NCBI GenBank assembly: GCA_012932865.1
Contig: SAXG01000029.1
Span: forward strand, 457,176-521,175
Reading direction: 5' to 3'
Source of the DNA: Amylostereum areolatum
Taxonomy: Eukaryota; Basidiomycota; Agaricomycetes; Russulales; Stereaceae
Length of the DNA: 64,000 bases
Shown: piece after piece, positions 1-8,789 of the stretch
How the letters are laid out: the number at the start of each line of letters is the position of its first letter
Numbering within the stretch: position 1 is the first letter of the stretch
Made by a program: the position numbers and the translations under genes
Notes under the pieces: model-generated
Told to the model about the DNA's origin: nothing
The model's database searches: none
What the model saw: the letters and a program-made list of their open reading frames with translations, nothing else

Positions 1-610
1 CCGATCTCCCGCTTGGAGACGGCAGGTTTGGATTCGGCGTCGGACATCTTGTCGAAGGGGAGGGGGACGGTGAGGGATTGGGCGAGTTCTTGATCAAGGC
101 GGCGTAGGGTTTCTCGTCGGCGTTCTTCTGCTTCTTCAACTTCGTCCTCAACTTGTTTTGCGACAAGGAAGTCGGCGGGGGTGAGGAATTGCTGGTTATG
201 ATGCCACGACCAGTGATCTTGGACGGGACTGAACGAAGTGGGCTGCCACTCAACTACTGATCGTCCTGGGGTTCCGTTCTTGTTCCGTCTATAGGCGTAC
301 CACTTCCCAGTTGTGTCGTTGTGGTTGATCCCTTCTGGGACTTCGATTACAGTACGTCGACGGGGTGGGGGCGAGTTGGTCGGAGGGGGGTTCAGGAAGC
401 GCTGTAGAACGTCCGCAGCGGTGGCAAAATCCGATTCTTCGACGTAGGGTTGTTCGTTGCGGTCGTCGAAGTACCAGTCTCGACGTTGCCGGTTTGGTTC
501 GTCGTGCAGCCAACGTACGGATTCCTTAGTCTGCTGCGAGGTGAGGATATAGTATTCTTCGGGACAGTAGTCTCGAAAAACACCTGGGGGAGGTTCGGAG
601 TGGGGGGACA
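1..610 (-). CDS. Gag, N-terminal part (family A, left copy, truncated by window)
   Basis: The minus-strand frame matches the first about 200 residues of the gag at 47728-49317, including the N-terminal extension with the WYFDDRNEQP segment and the start of the region beginning MSDAESKP. No ATG is seen at the start; TTG at 608-610 is the first possible initiator in that frame. The capsid and zinc-knuckle parts lie left of the window. Confidence 0.75.
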
Positions 611-637
611 AGGGGCTGTGGAGGACGTGATGATGGT

Positions 638-1200
638 CTAGAAGAAGTCCGCCGCGATGGGGCGACGGCCGAGGAGTTTCTTGGTGAGGTAGCCGGCTTT
701 TACTGCCTGGCGGATCTTATGTTCGTGGTGGCGGCGACGAAGGGTCTTACCCTTGATGGTGGGACGGAGGACTGGTGGCGGGGTGGATTCAGGGGTCCGG
801 AGGTTAAACTGGGAGACGGAGGTGAAACTGGTTTGGAGGATCGGGTTGGGGGCGTCCTGGATGAGGTACGTGTGGTAGGTGGGGGCGTGGAGGGTGAATT
901 CAAGGCGTTCGAGATCTACGTTGATGCACGTAGTGATCTGGACGTATAGGGCGAGGACGACAGTACCGTGATCCTTGTGCCACCTCCACTCGAAGATGCG
1001 GAAGTTGAGGCCGTGCGCGGTCCAGGGATCTTTCTTGTAGAGGTTCTGTACGGGGACGAGGCAGTTGACGGTGACAGCGTCGGACCAAGGGTAGGGGAAT
1101 GGTGCGTCGTCGCGGGGGGTGATCGGCTTTCCGTTGAACGGGAGGAAGACCGGTGCGTTCGGGAGGTCCGTGGTGGGAGTTTTTAATGTCGTGGAGACGG
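638..1200 (-). CDS. Pre-gag open frame (ORF0) of family A, left copy
   Basis: On the minus strand this frame encodes the same protein as 47156-47701 (conserved KDPW and RIFEWRWHKDHG segments and a Tyr-rich middle), ending at a TAG at 638-640. Unlike the other copy, this one lacks the in-frame TAA just upstream, because the A-run there is one base shorter, so the frame stays open back toward the LTR. No ATG starts it. Initiation could be non-AUG, or a spliced leader could supply the start. The function is unknown. Confidence 0.5.
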
Positions 1201-1254
1201 CAGAGGTAGATGGAGAGAGGGGTGCGAGGTAGGCGTAGGGGTAGACTGTCCAGG

Positions 1255-1674
1255 TGTCAGAAACACAGTTTATGAGACTGATGAACCGCCTAAGTCGCGA
1301 CGATGGGAGGAGCGAGAAGAAAATAGTTTCGACAGTGCCGGGGTCTAGGGTAGTGCAACATGCGCTACAGTACCGTATGACGAGATGGACAGTCTAGGGA
1401 AAAGGGAAGAGAAACACTGTCCTTATATACAAGTGGGAACGATGGTGCGATGTGATGCGATAGTGGTGCGAGCGGGGGGAACAATAGGAAAGGAGTCATG
1501 GGGCGGAGGATGAAGGTCCGGAGCAGTGATGTCATAGATAAGGATGCGGAACCCCGCTCGGAAGTCCGGGCAATGACGTCATTGAAGCATGTGATGCAAG
1601 GGAAAGTCATGTGCTGTGACACGTCGCGTGTACGAGGTCTGCAAACGAAGAGAGAAATGGAGCGATCCGTGACA
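1255..1674 (-). repeat. 5' LTR of family A chromovirus (left copy)
   Basis: The 420-bp LTR starts with TGTCA and ends with TGACA on the minus strand, the same termini and length as the LTRs at 46664-47083 and 53338-53758. It contains the same TATATAAGG promoter-like motif. Confidence 0.9.
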
Positions 1675-3862
1675 CTCTCCCCCCTTGTCCACCTACATCC
1701 ACCGAGACGTACGCAAAGACTCGCGACACCCTACGTCTATTTGGGCAGCTCTGTCACCATCTTATCCTCCCCTATGTTTGCGTCAATCTCACTCTTGCGG
1801 AACAGCTTGAGCACCTCAGCAGCGCCGCTCATCTCCTACTTGCCCTGTACACGCATGACGGGGCCAAGTCACGCTTCCTCCCCACTATGCTTTACGTTGA
1901 CCTCATGATAATGATCAAGAATGTGTTTTTCAGTGTTGCGAAGGCCAAGGTAGATCATCCAGATGAGCCATTCTACCTCATCTTGCTTGGTACAGACCGT
2001 CTCAAAACCCTATTCAGAATCCTGCGGACAATGGTCGGAAACAACGCAAACTTGGATGTCCTCCAGCTCGCATTACGAGTCACCGGTACGACAGAGGTTG
2101 CAAACATCCTCGCACGCCATCCTGAATGGGATCGGAGTCCCCGCCGTCTCCGTCTCCCATTGCTCGGAAAAGACTTACACGTGGTACCCGGTGAAGCCTC
2201 TGACCATATTAACCCAGCATCATGGCAAGCAGATCTACTGGCTCGCAATGTGACACTGGCAACATGCTGGAGGAGAGGTCGGCGAGCCATTGAAGAAGCT
2301 CACCCATTTGCATCAAGCCAGCTACACATCGCTGATGGCACCCACGACACGAGCATCCTCTCTCCTCTTGGAACACATCTCTGCCTCCACACCCCTCCCT
2401 CCGATCCTGACAACGACTCCGAATTTGAAGAAGCTGAAGAAGCTGAATGCCTTGATGGTGGCTTGCATGAAGGAACAAGTGAATCGGATCCAACCGCTGG
2501 CATGCGTGAGCTGGAAGAGGCGGCCGTTGACTTCGACTGGCGATCCAGCACAAATGGTGTACCCTTCACCAACACCGTCGACATTGACGGGTGTGGGACA
2601 ATGGTGAACAAGTCGCGTGCATTATCCCAGCGCTTCAAGTACTCAAAAACGGCGAGTTCAACTGATCGACTACGCCGAGTTCAACATGAAGACCACTATA
2701 CCTCTAACGGCCGGCGCAAAGACGATTCGACAAGCTTTGACCTGCCAGGGCACGAGGGCCCATTCCTCGGTATACATGACCCCATCGCGTCTCTAGTCCT
2801 TTGCAACGGCAATCTTTTTTTGTGTATAGGCGAGGTCAACGGGATCCAGGTGTCTTCCAAACCCGTTGAAGAGATCACAACGAGCCTTCTTCCCGAGAAG
2901 ACGGTCTCAGTATCCTACCAGATTGTGACTTTAGTTCGCACCACCGACGCAGACGATCCATCACTCAAATTTGACTGGCGGTCCTTGCACCTCCTCCCGA
3001 TTTCCCTCACAGCACCTGGCATACTGGTTCATCCAATCAATCCTCATCTGGCCACCCATATCACAGGACGGCCTTTCTATCTCTTCGAGAGTTCTGTTCT
3101 TATGGCTGTCACGTCAAGCATACACGCTCGAACGACGCGGGTTCTCCTGAAGTTGGTTCCGAAACTGAGGCCGCAACCTGAGTTCCCATATCGAGAATTG
3201 AAAGGTACAAGAATGCTCCTGTCGTTCTCATGCTACCATTCGTACTTATCGTACACAACACAGGCATGGCTTGCTTTGTAGACGAAGGTAACACGGATAC
3301 GCGCGAACCCATCAATGGCTGCTGTCCAAGGTGTACACCCGAGTTTTCATTCGACGGGATCTCACCACCAAGCATCCTTCAACATGTCGGCTCACACATC
3401 CTCCATGACCATACTGTGGATCGGACTACAGAGCCGTGTGGTCTCTGCCTCAATACCTTTTCAGTGTGCCAGATATATCTCTCAAAGAATAAGGGGCACA
3501 ATGGGAATCTGAAGGTTGATTGGAGCAAAAGTACATGCACAAACATCACAAAGTTTTTGTACAGTGTGGCCGCAAAATCCTCCCGGTCATCCCCCTGCAG
3601 CAATGTACCTCTCTCGTGTTCCCTCTGTCCACCGGGAAGCCCCGCCATCTGGCGCTACAACTTCCGGCAACATCTCATGCGCGTGCATCCGCACGCCGCT
3701 CTCCCAAAGTACCGCCACCTGTGGACGCTCTCAAAGTTTGAGGAGACCGAGATGAAGGATACCTGGAGGACGCGTCATAAACGACCCAATGCTAAGAAGA
3801 ATAAAAATGATACGAACCTCGTGATATCAGAAGCGCACAGCTCACGTTTGGTGTTGAGGTAG
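1675..3862 (+). pseudogene. Fungal hypothetical gene, 5' end cut by retrotransposon
   Basis: A long frame runs from the LTR edge through residues reading LEHLSSAAHLLLALYTHDG and VDLMIMIKNVFFSVAKAKVD, then ILRTMVGNNANLDVLQLALR, to about 3204. A 59-bp intron (3205-3263, GTACAA...CAG, TACTTA branch) joins it in frame to a C-terminal exon ending at TAG 3860-3862. That exon has several Cys pairs and a CSLCPPG...FRQHLMRVHP segment resembling a zinc finger. I recognise the pattern as a large family of uncharacterised proteins repeated in mushroom genomes; I cannot name a function. The open frame continues upstream to the junction at 1675 with no start codon, so the N-terminus lies beyond the inserted element. 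The internal frame is otherwise intact, so the disruption looks recent. Confidence 0.7.
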
Positions 3863-4189
3863 GCATTCCAATCCAACCGTGAACGTTCCTTGCGGCCACT
3901 GACATCCCTCGTCAGTTCTGAGCACGTCGTAGAAGACGAAGAGCATCAGCAACTTAACACTTTCTGTTTTGGTGTTACCAATGGTTTTGGCCTTGTTCCG
4001 GGTGTTGAGAAGTTGATGGCAGTTGTCAGGGCCATTTTAATTGGGTAAACTCGGGCCTTACCCGGCAGCTCCCCAGAACTCCGGGACAATCTATTAGCGG
4101 GCATCAAAATATGATGCAAGGGAAAATCACGCCGGCCCTAAACTATTTTCGACCGTGAGACTTTTCCCTTCCGCATATTTCTCTGCCAC
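3863..4189. other. Non-coding spacer, nothing recognised
   Basis: No supported gene. A short stretch near 4110-4125 (ATGATGCAAGGGAAAATCA) resembles a piece of the family A LTR and may be a remnant. Confidence 0.4.
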
Positions 4190-4865
4190 GTCGACGTGTC
4201 GTCTCCTTGTTCCCTACCACCACCACCCCCTTCCTCCTTCCCTTCCCCGACGCCCTCGTCACCACCGTCGCCCTCACCGCCTTGTCACCACCGTCACCCT
4301 TGATGCCTCGTCACCACCGTCGCCCTCGATACCCTTGCCACCACCGCCACCACCGCCCTCAACGCCCTTGCCACCACCGCCGCCCTCGTCACCACCACCG
4401 CCCTCGTCACCCTTGCTGCCTTTGCCACCACCGTCGCCTCTGTCATCCCCGCTGGCCTTGCCTCTCCCGCCACCTGTGTCGCCCCTGTCGTGTCTGCTGC
4501 CCCCACCGCGTCTGCCACTCCCGCCGCCTCCGTCACCCCCGCCGTGCCTGTCTCCTCTACCGCCCGTGTCTCCTCCACCGAGATGCCGCTCCCACCGTGT
4601 CTGCTGCCCCTGCCGCCTCCGTCACCTCTGCTGCGCCTGTGGCTTCCGCCACCTGTGTCTCCTCCGCCACGTCTGCCACCCCCTCTGCTCCTGCCGCTTG
4701 TGTTGCCTTGCTGTGTCTGCCGCTCCCGCCTCCTCCGTCGGCCCCGCCACGCTTGTCGCCCCGCGCTGCTCCCGCCACCTCCCTTGTCCCTGTTGTCTCC
4801 GTCACCCTTGCTGCTCCCGTCGTCTCCGCTGCCTCCGTTGTTCCCTGTCGTCCTTGCTATGCCAT
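4190..4865. repeat. CCG/CCT-rich low-complexity tract
   Basis: Strongly strand-biased DNA built from degenerate CCACCGCC, CCCTCGTCACCA and CTCCTGCCG words. Several frames on both strands are open only because of the triplet-like composition and give Pro/Ser/Arg/Ala or Gly-rich peptides. I read this as a simple-sequence block, not a gene. Confidence 0.75.
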
Positions 4866-5181
4866 AACCATACTTCCCATATATAACAGTACCAAGTAGT
4901 AGTATATACATGTTTTTTGTACCTGCATAATGAAATCCTGTTTACCCTCCAAATATGTGAATATAAGTTATATTGGCCACACAGTTAAGTTTATTTCATG
5001 TAATTAAGTCTATGTTGTAGGGATATTCACAATGAATTGGCTTATGAATTAGCCAACTCAACAGCAGTTTTGTAACCATACATAGCTTGGGGGGGTGTTG
5101 TGGTGTTGTGGTGTTTGGGGTGTTTTCACCTGTTGTGCCAGTTGTGTAACTCCTAAACTAGCTCAAACAAGCCGAAACAAA

Positions 5182-5997
5182 ATGTGTGAAGTTGCTGATG
5201 AGGGCACCGGTGATGAGAGCGTTCACTATGACAGCGATGGCGATGGGACGGATGAGGACAAGCATGATGATCACCTGGAGGTCGTGAACACCGAGTTTGA
5301 GGGAAACCAGGCAGGACCCGAAGATGAGCTTGGGGAAGACCTCTCTGCGGCGAGGTTTGACGTGGATGCCCCCGGAGATTTTATGCTGTGCGGGATCATT
5401 GGTGATATGCATTTGGGCGACACCAGCATCAATGACAAGTCGCTCGCTCACGTTGGTGACGCCGATGGTTCATGGGGTCGTCGTCCTAGCAATTGCGCCT
5501 CCATCGCCGCTGTCGTAGATGATGAGACCGAAGCCGATCCGGAGCGTATGTACCGTATAGTCGAGAATGTGTTCACGGTACTAACACATCTTCTAACAGG
5601 GTCAGATATGCAGGCATCATTACAAGCAGCTGACAACGACGTACCCAATAGCCTCGTGCCTCCGCAAAACCCACCACAAGTCGCCGTTGAACACATCCTT
5701 CACGCATCAATAGTCGAGGGTGCACCAACGCGATCTGGAAAGAAGCGGAAAGGGCGTGATTTGGCCGACTTGGGCTTGTGCTTGTGCGGAGAGCGTGCTG
5801 CGGGGGGTTCGGGATCGATAAAGTGCCAATGTTCTGGCTGTGAAACACAATGGGTAAGCTTCAGCCGACATCAGGAGTGCCCGCGAACTGACGGGGGTGC
5901 ATTGCAGTACCACTTACATTGTGTTGAGCTCGAGATGGCTCCCAAGAGGTGGACCTGTGAGTCGTGTGGACCTTCAGTTCAACAGAAGCGTCGATAA
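5182..5997 (+). CDS. Small acidic protein with C-terminal PHD-type zinc finger
   Basis: ATG at 5182 opens a frame to TAA 5995-5997. Two introns of exactly 54 bp, 5546-5599 (GTATGT, branch GTACTAAC, AACAG) and 5854-5907 (GTAAGC...GCAG), are in frame, so the unspliced frame is also open. Splicing gives about 235 aa. The N-terminal third is Asp/Glu-rich and a KKRKGR basic patch lies in the middle. The C-terminus after splicing reads C-x-C, a Cys cluster ending GCETQW, then YHLHC and WTCESC, the spacing of a PHD finger; the intron sits exactly between CETQW and YHLHC. PHD fingers usually bind histone H3 tails, so a nuclear role is likely by family. A longer 5' part may be missing, since no promoter or upstream exon is evident. 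Confidence 0.6.
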   Translation: MCEVADEGTGDESVHYDSDGDGTDEDKHDDHLEVVNTEFEGNQAGPEDELGEDLSAARFDVDAPGDFMLCGIIGDMHLGDTSINDKSLAHVGDADGSWGRRPSNCASIAAVVDDETEADPERMYRIVENVFTVLTHLLTGSDMQASLQAADNDVPNSLVPPQNPPQVAVEHILHASIVEGAPTRSGKKRKGRDLADLGLCLCGERAAGGSGSIKCQCSGCETQWVSFSRHQECPRTDGGALQYHLHCVELEMAPKRWTCESCGPSVQQKRR

Positions 5998-5999
5998 CT

Positions 6000-6640
6000 C
6001 GAATTCCGGGTTGCAGACGGGAAAGAATCAGTGCTCTCGTTGACGCAATGCGTGGGGAACGTTGGGGAGGATGAGAGGAGTGTAGAGAGAATGTGGGGAA
6101 GACCAAGAGCCCAGGAATTTCCCTTTATAGACATGTGCCTGATGATGTACCTACTTAGTTAGACCCCCGACGGCAAACCTGAAAATAAGGACCCGGTGTC
6201 TTTTTTTCCCATCCCGAGACCCCCTTGGTGGGAAATTTGCTGAAGACCTTTGTTGAGCTTTGTTGGGGCGCAGCAAAGCGTACTGAGCTGCGCATTTTGC
6301 ATCGTTTCTGCCTTCGTTACCCCAATTTTGGATTCCGGTCGATTGCCGTCCTTTCACATCATCGTTGTGCAAACCAACAAGCTTGCCATCATCATGTAAG
6401 GCCTTTTGTGCCCCTCTCCATGCACCCCTTGCTGCTGCATCAGCCAAATACCATTTATGACTAAGGCTCCAACTGTTTAGTTTATGTTTACTTGGTGGGG
6501 AGTGGGCCATTGCGTGCATGGCAGTACGGTTCCCTCATTTTTTTTTCTTTGCAATACATTATCTACAGTCTCCACATAAAGACATACATTTATTCATAGG
6601 TATATGATACAGAAGCATGTGAATATCCACACTTCACTTC
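6000..6640. other. Spacer containing a piece shared with 17.7-17.95 kb
   Basis: No gene is supported. 6455-6490 is nearly the reverse complement of 17730-17765 (GGCTCCAACTGTTTAGTTTA core), and the following GGAGTGGGCC...GGCAG...CCCTCA (about 6500-6540) also recurs at 17920-17960. This points to a dispersed, decayed repeat family. Confidence 0.45.
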
Positions 6641-6670
6641 TCTGAGATGTGTGAGTGTACACATGTTCAT

Positions 6671-7105
6671 ATGTTTTTGTGTTGAGATAAGGGAGCATAC
6701 AAGTGCTCACGCCATTTTGTGTTGGGTGCGGGAGCGCACAAGTGCTCATGCCATTTTGTGTTGGGTGTGGGAGCATGCCAGTGCTCACACCATTTTGTGT
6801 TGGGTGCGGGAGCACGCAAGTGCTCATGCCATTTTGTGTTGGGTGTGGGAGCGCGCCAGCGCTCACACTATTTTGTGTTGGAGCACGCAAGTGCTCATGC
6901 CATTTTGTGTTGAGTGCGGGAGCTCGCAAGCGCCTACACCATTTTGTGTTGGGTGTGGGAGCGCGCAAGCGCTCACGCCATTTTGTGTTGGGTGTGGGAG
7001 CACACAAGCGCTCACGCCATTTTGTGTTGGGTGTGGGAGCATGTCAGCGCTCACGCCATTTTGTGTTGGGTGCGGGAGCGCGCAAGCGCTCACACCATTT
7101 TGTGG
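6671..7105. repeat. 39-bp minisatellite, about 11 copies
   Basis: Units begin with GCCATTTTGTGTTGGGTG and recur at 6711, 6750, 6789, 6828 and 6867, a 39-bp spacing; one unit near 6867 is shortened by about 7 bp. Because 39 is a multiple of 3, all frames stay open through the array and give repeating 13-residue peptides. These are not evidence of a gene. Confidence 0.9.
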
Positions 7106-7139
7106 AAGGGTTTCGGATGGCGGAGGCAGCAACTGAGAA

Positions 7140-7760
7140 GAGCCGGTGGCCACATTGGCAAGAAACGGGGGAGGGAACTGGGGAGGTAGTGAGGGCGAGG
7201 GAGAAGGGGGACCGGCACGCGGGCGCAGGCGGCTTGAGGCAGCGGGCGCGGGCGCGGGTGGCTTGAGGGCGTGGGTGTCGAGGGTGCACGGGGATAGGTG
7301 ACAACAGTGTGCAGGCATGCGCAGCGAGAGGACGCGCACCGGCGCTGAGGGCGCAGACACTGAGGGCACGTGGCGGCGGGCGGCTTGAGGGCGCGGGGGT
7401 GCGCGCTGAGGGTGAGCTGGGGTAGGCATCAAGCGTCGAAGGCGCGGACGCGTGGGCGAAGGCTGTTGAAGGGGGGTGTCGAAAGCGCGGGCACGTTGAG
7501 GGTGTGGGCGTGTGCGCATTGAGGGTGCAGGCGCATGCATGTCGAGAACGCGGGCGCATGTCGAGAACACAGGCACGCGTCAAGAATGCGGGCACGTGGG
7601 TGTCGAGAGCGTGGGTGCACGAGCGTTGAGAGCACGAGTGTTGAGAGCGCAACCATTGAGAGCGCAAGCATTGAGAGCGCAAGCGCATGAGCCTCGAGGG
7701 TGTGGGGGCGTCAATGGAGGGGAGATGAGGAGACGAGGACTCAGGAGGAGGAGGAGGAAA
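7140..7760. repeat. G-rich degenerate minisatellite
   Basis: Irregular repeats of a GGGTGTCGAGGGCGCGGGC-like unit followed by GAGAGCGCAAGCATT words. The open frames here are composition artefacts (Arg/Ala/Gly or Pro/His/Arg rich). Confidence 0.75.
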
Positions 7761-8187
7761 ATGACGTGTCACGTCTCGGCAGTTGCCGAGGGGCCACGTC
7801 GCGAGCGCACATGGATTGCTGAAAGCATGACATATTTTCGAGCCGCATTTTGAAACACGGCCTGAAAATACGTCATGATCTTGCTGGTTGCACCGGCGAG
7901 AACGACACGAATTCCTCTTTGGGAACACGTCTCGGGATTTGCCAAAACACCCTTCCAATGAGGAAGTCGCGTCTTTCTCATCACCAACCTCCACCTCGTC
8001 CCTCGTCCCTCTCCTCTCCTCCGCCCCTGTCCTTCCTCAACACGTCTAACAATGCTCTCAATTTCCAGCGCCGCCGCCGCCGCCACCCTCTTTCCGCATC
8101 CAATGAGGCCTTTCCGGAGACTTAGCAGACAAGCCGCGCCCCAGGTGTGTTCTCCCTCCTTGCCCTCGCCCCTTGCCGCAGCTGGCC

Positions 8188-8290
8188 CTTGCCCCTTGCC
8201 GCCACCTGCCCTCACCTTTGCCTTTGCCCTCGCCCTCACCCTCACCCTCACCCTCGCCCTCACCCTCACCCTCGACTGCCCTCGTCTCTG
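8188..8290. repeat. CCCTCG/CCCTCA hexamer tract
   Basis: Microsatellite-like run of CCCTCACC and CCCTCGCC hexamers, densest at about 8228-8275. Confidence 0.8.
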
Positions 8291-8305
8291 CCGTCTTCCG
8301 TGTGC

Positions 8306-8411
8306 GCAAGGATGCCATCACGCCAGTGATGACATCCTTGCCTGCACGTGGTATGACGATTTCCAGAGCCCATTCTTGAGAATGGGCTCCGGAAATCGTC
8401 ATACCACGTGC
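8306..8411. repeat. Two adjacent perfect or near-perfect hairpins
   Basis: 8306-8341 folds as GCAAGGATG...CATCCTTGC with an inner ATCAC/GTGAT stem. 8344-8375 and 8380-8411 are 32-bp arms separated by the 4-nt loop TTGA, with a single mismatch. They sit immediately left of the hAT insertion. Confidence 0.85.
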
Positions 8412-8420
8412 TTGTGTGTG

Positions 8421-8428
8421 CCGCACCC
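8421..8428. repeat. hAT target-site duplication, left
   Basis: CCGCACCC; the partner at 15271-15278 is CCGCACCT (7 of 8 identical). Confidence 0.8.
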
Positions 8429-8439
8429 CAGAGCTCTTC

Positions 8440-8615
8440 ACGAGTATATCCACGGATATACCCATATCCGTGAGACAGGTACCCATGGTGTCCCAGACCA
8501 CTACCCACATCTGTACGGGTATCAGGCACACAGATACCTGGATCCGCGGATGCTGAAACCCGTGCGGATACGGGTATCAGAGGTACCCGTTGTGCCTGAA
8601 TAAAATGACATCATT
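8440..8615. repeat. hAT left subterminal repeats
   Basis: Repeated palindromic-leaning words CGGATATACCC, CGGGTATC, GGTACCC and GGATCCGCGG within about 170 bp of the left end, mirrored at the right end. By analogy with other hAT elements these are candidate transposase-binding sites. Confidence 0.6.
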
Positions 8616-8789
8616 GCCAGCCTGGATTCGGCCCGACTCACCCGACTCACCCGACTCACCCAACCACCTTGCCAAGGAACTCACTAGACCTGCCATGCAA
8701 GGGAAAACAGTCAATGTATTGAGTCCATAAAGCAGAGATACAAAATCAGAGACCCCGACATGCACGACAATTCCAACTGTAGGTACGAG

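Larger units (their letters stand above)
1..1674 (-). mobile_element. Ty3/gypsy chromovirus, family A, 5'-end fragment
   Basis: This is the 5' end of a second copy of the element found complete at 46664-53758, here on the minus strand and cut by the left window edge. It contains the 5' LTR (1255-1674), the pre-gag open frame and the first part of gag; the rest lies outside the window. Reading the reverse complement next to 46664-48340 shows near identity with scattered single-base differences, so the two copies are of similar recent origin. Its right end (1674/1675) falls inside the coding frame of a fungal hypothetical gene, so the insertion broke that gene. The left target duplication cannot be checked because it is outside the window. 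Confidence 0.9.

Noticed and set aside
1498..1908. Plus-strand frame across the LTR and gene junction
   Set aside because: It reads antisense LTR sequence into another frame of the host gene; an artefact of the insertion.
4155..4911. Long open frames on both strands in the CCG-rich block
   Set aside because: They overlap in several frames and encode only composition-driven Pro/Ser/Leu or Gly/Ala/Thr repeats; there are no splice signals or domains.
6671..7105. CRISPR array
   Set aside because: Units are contiguous without unique spacers and the genome is eukaryotic.
6594..7994. Long frames through the 39-bp and G-rich arrays
   Set aside because: The 39-bp unit is a multiple of three and keeps all frames open; no start context, domain or codon bias.
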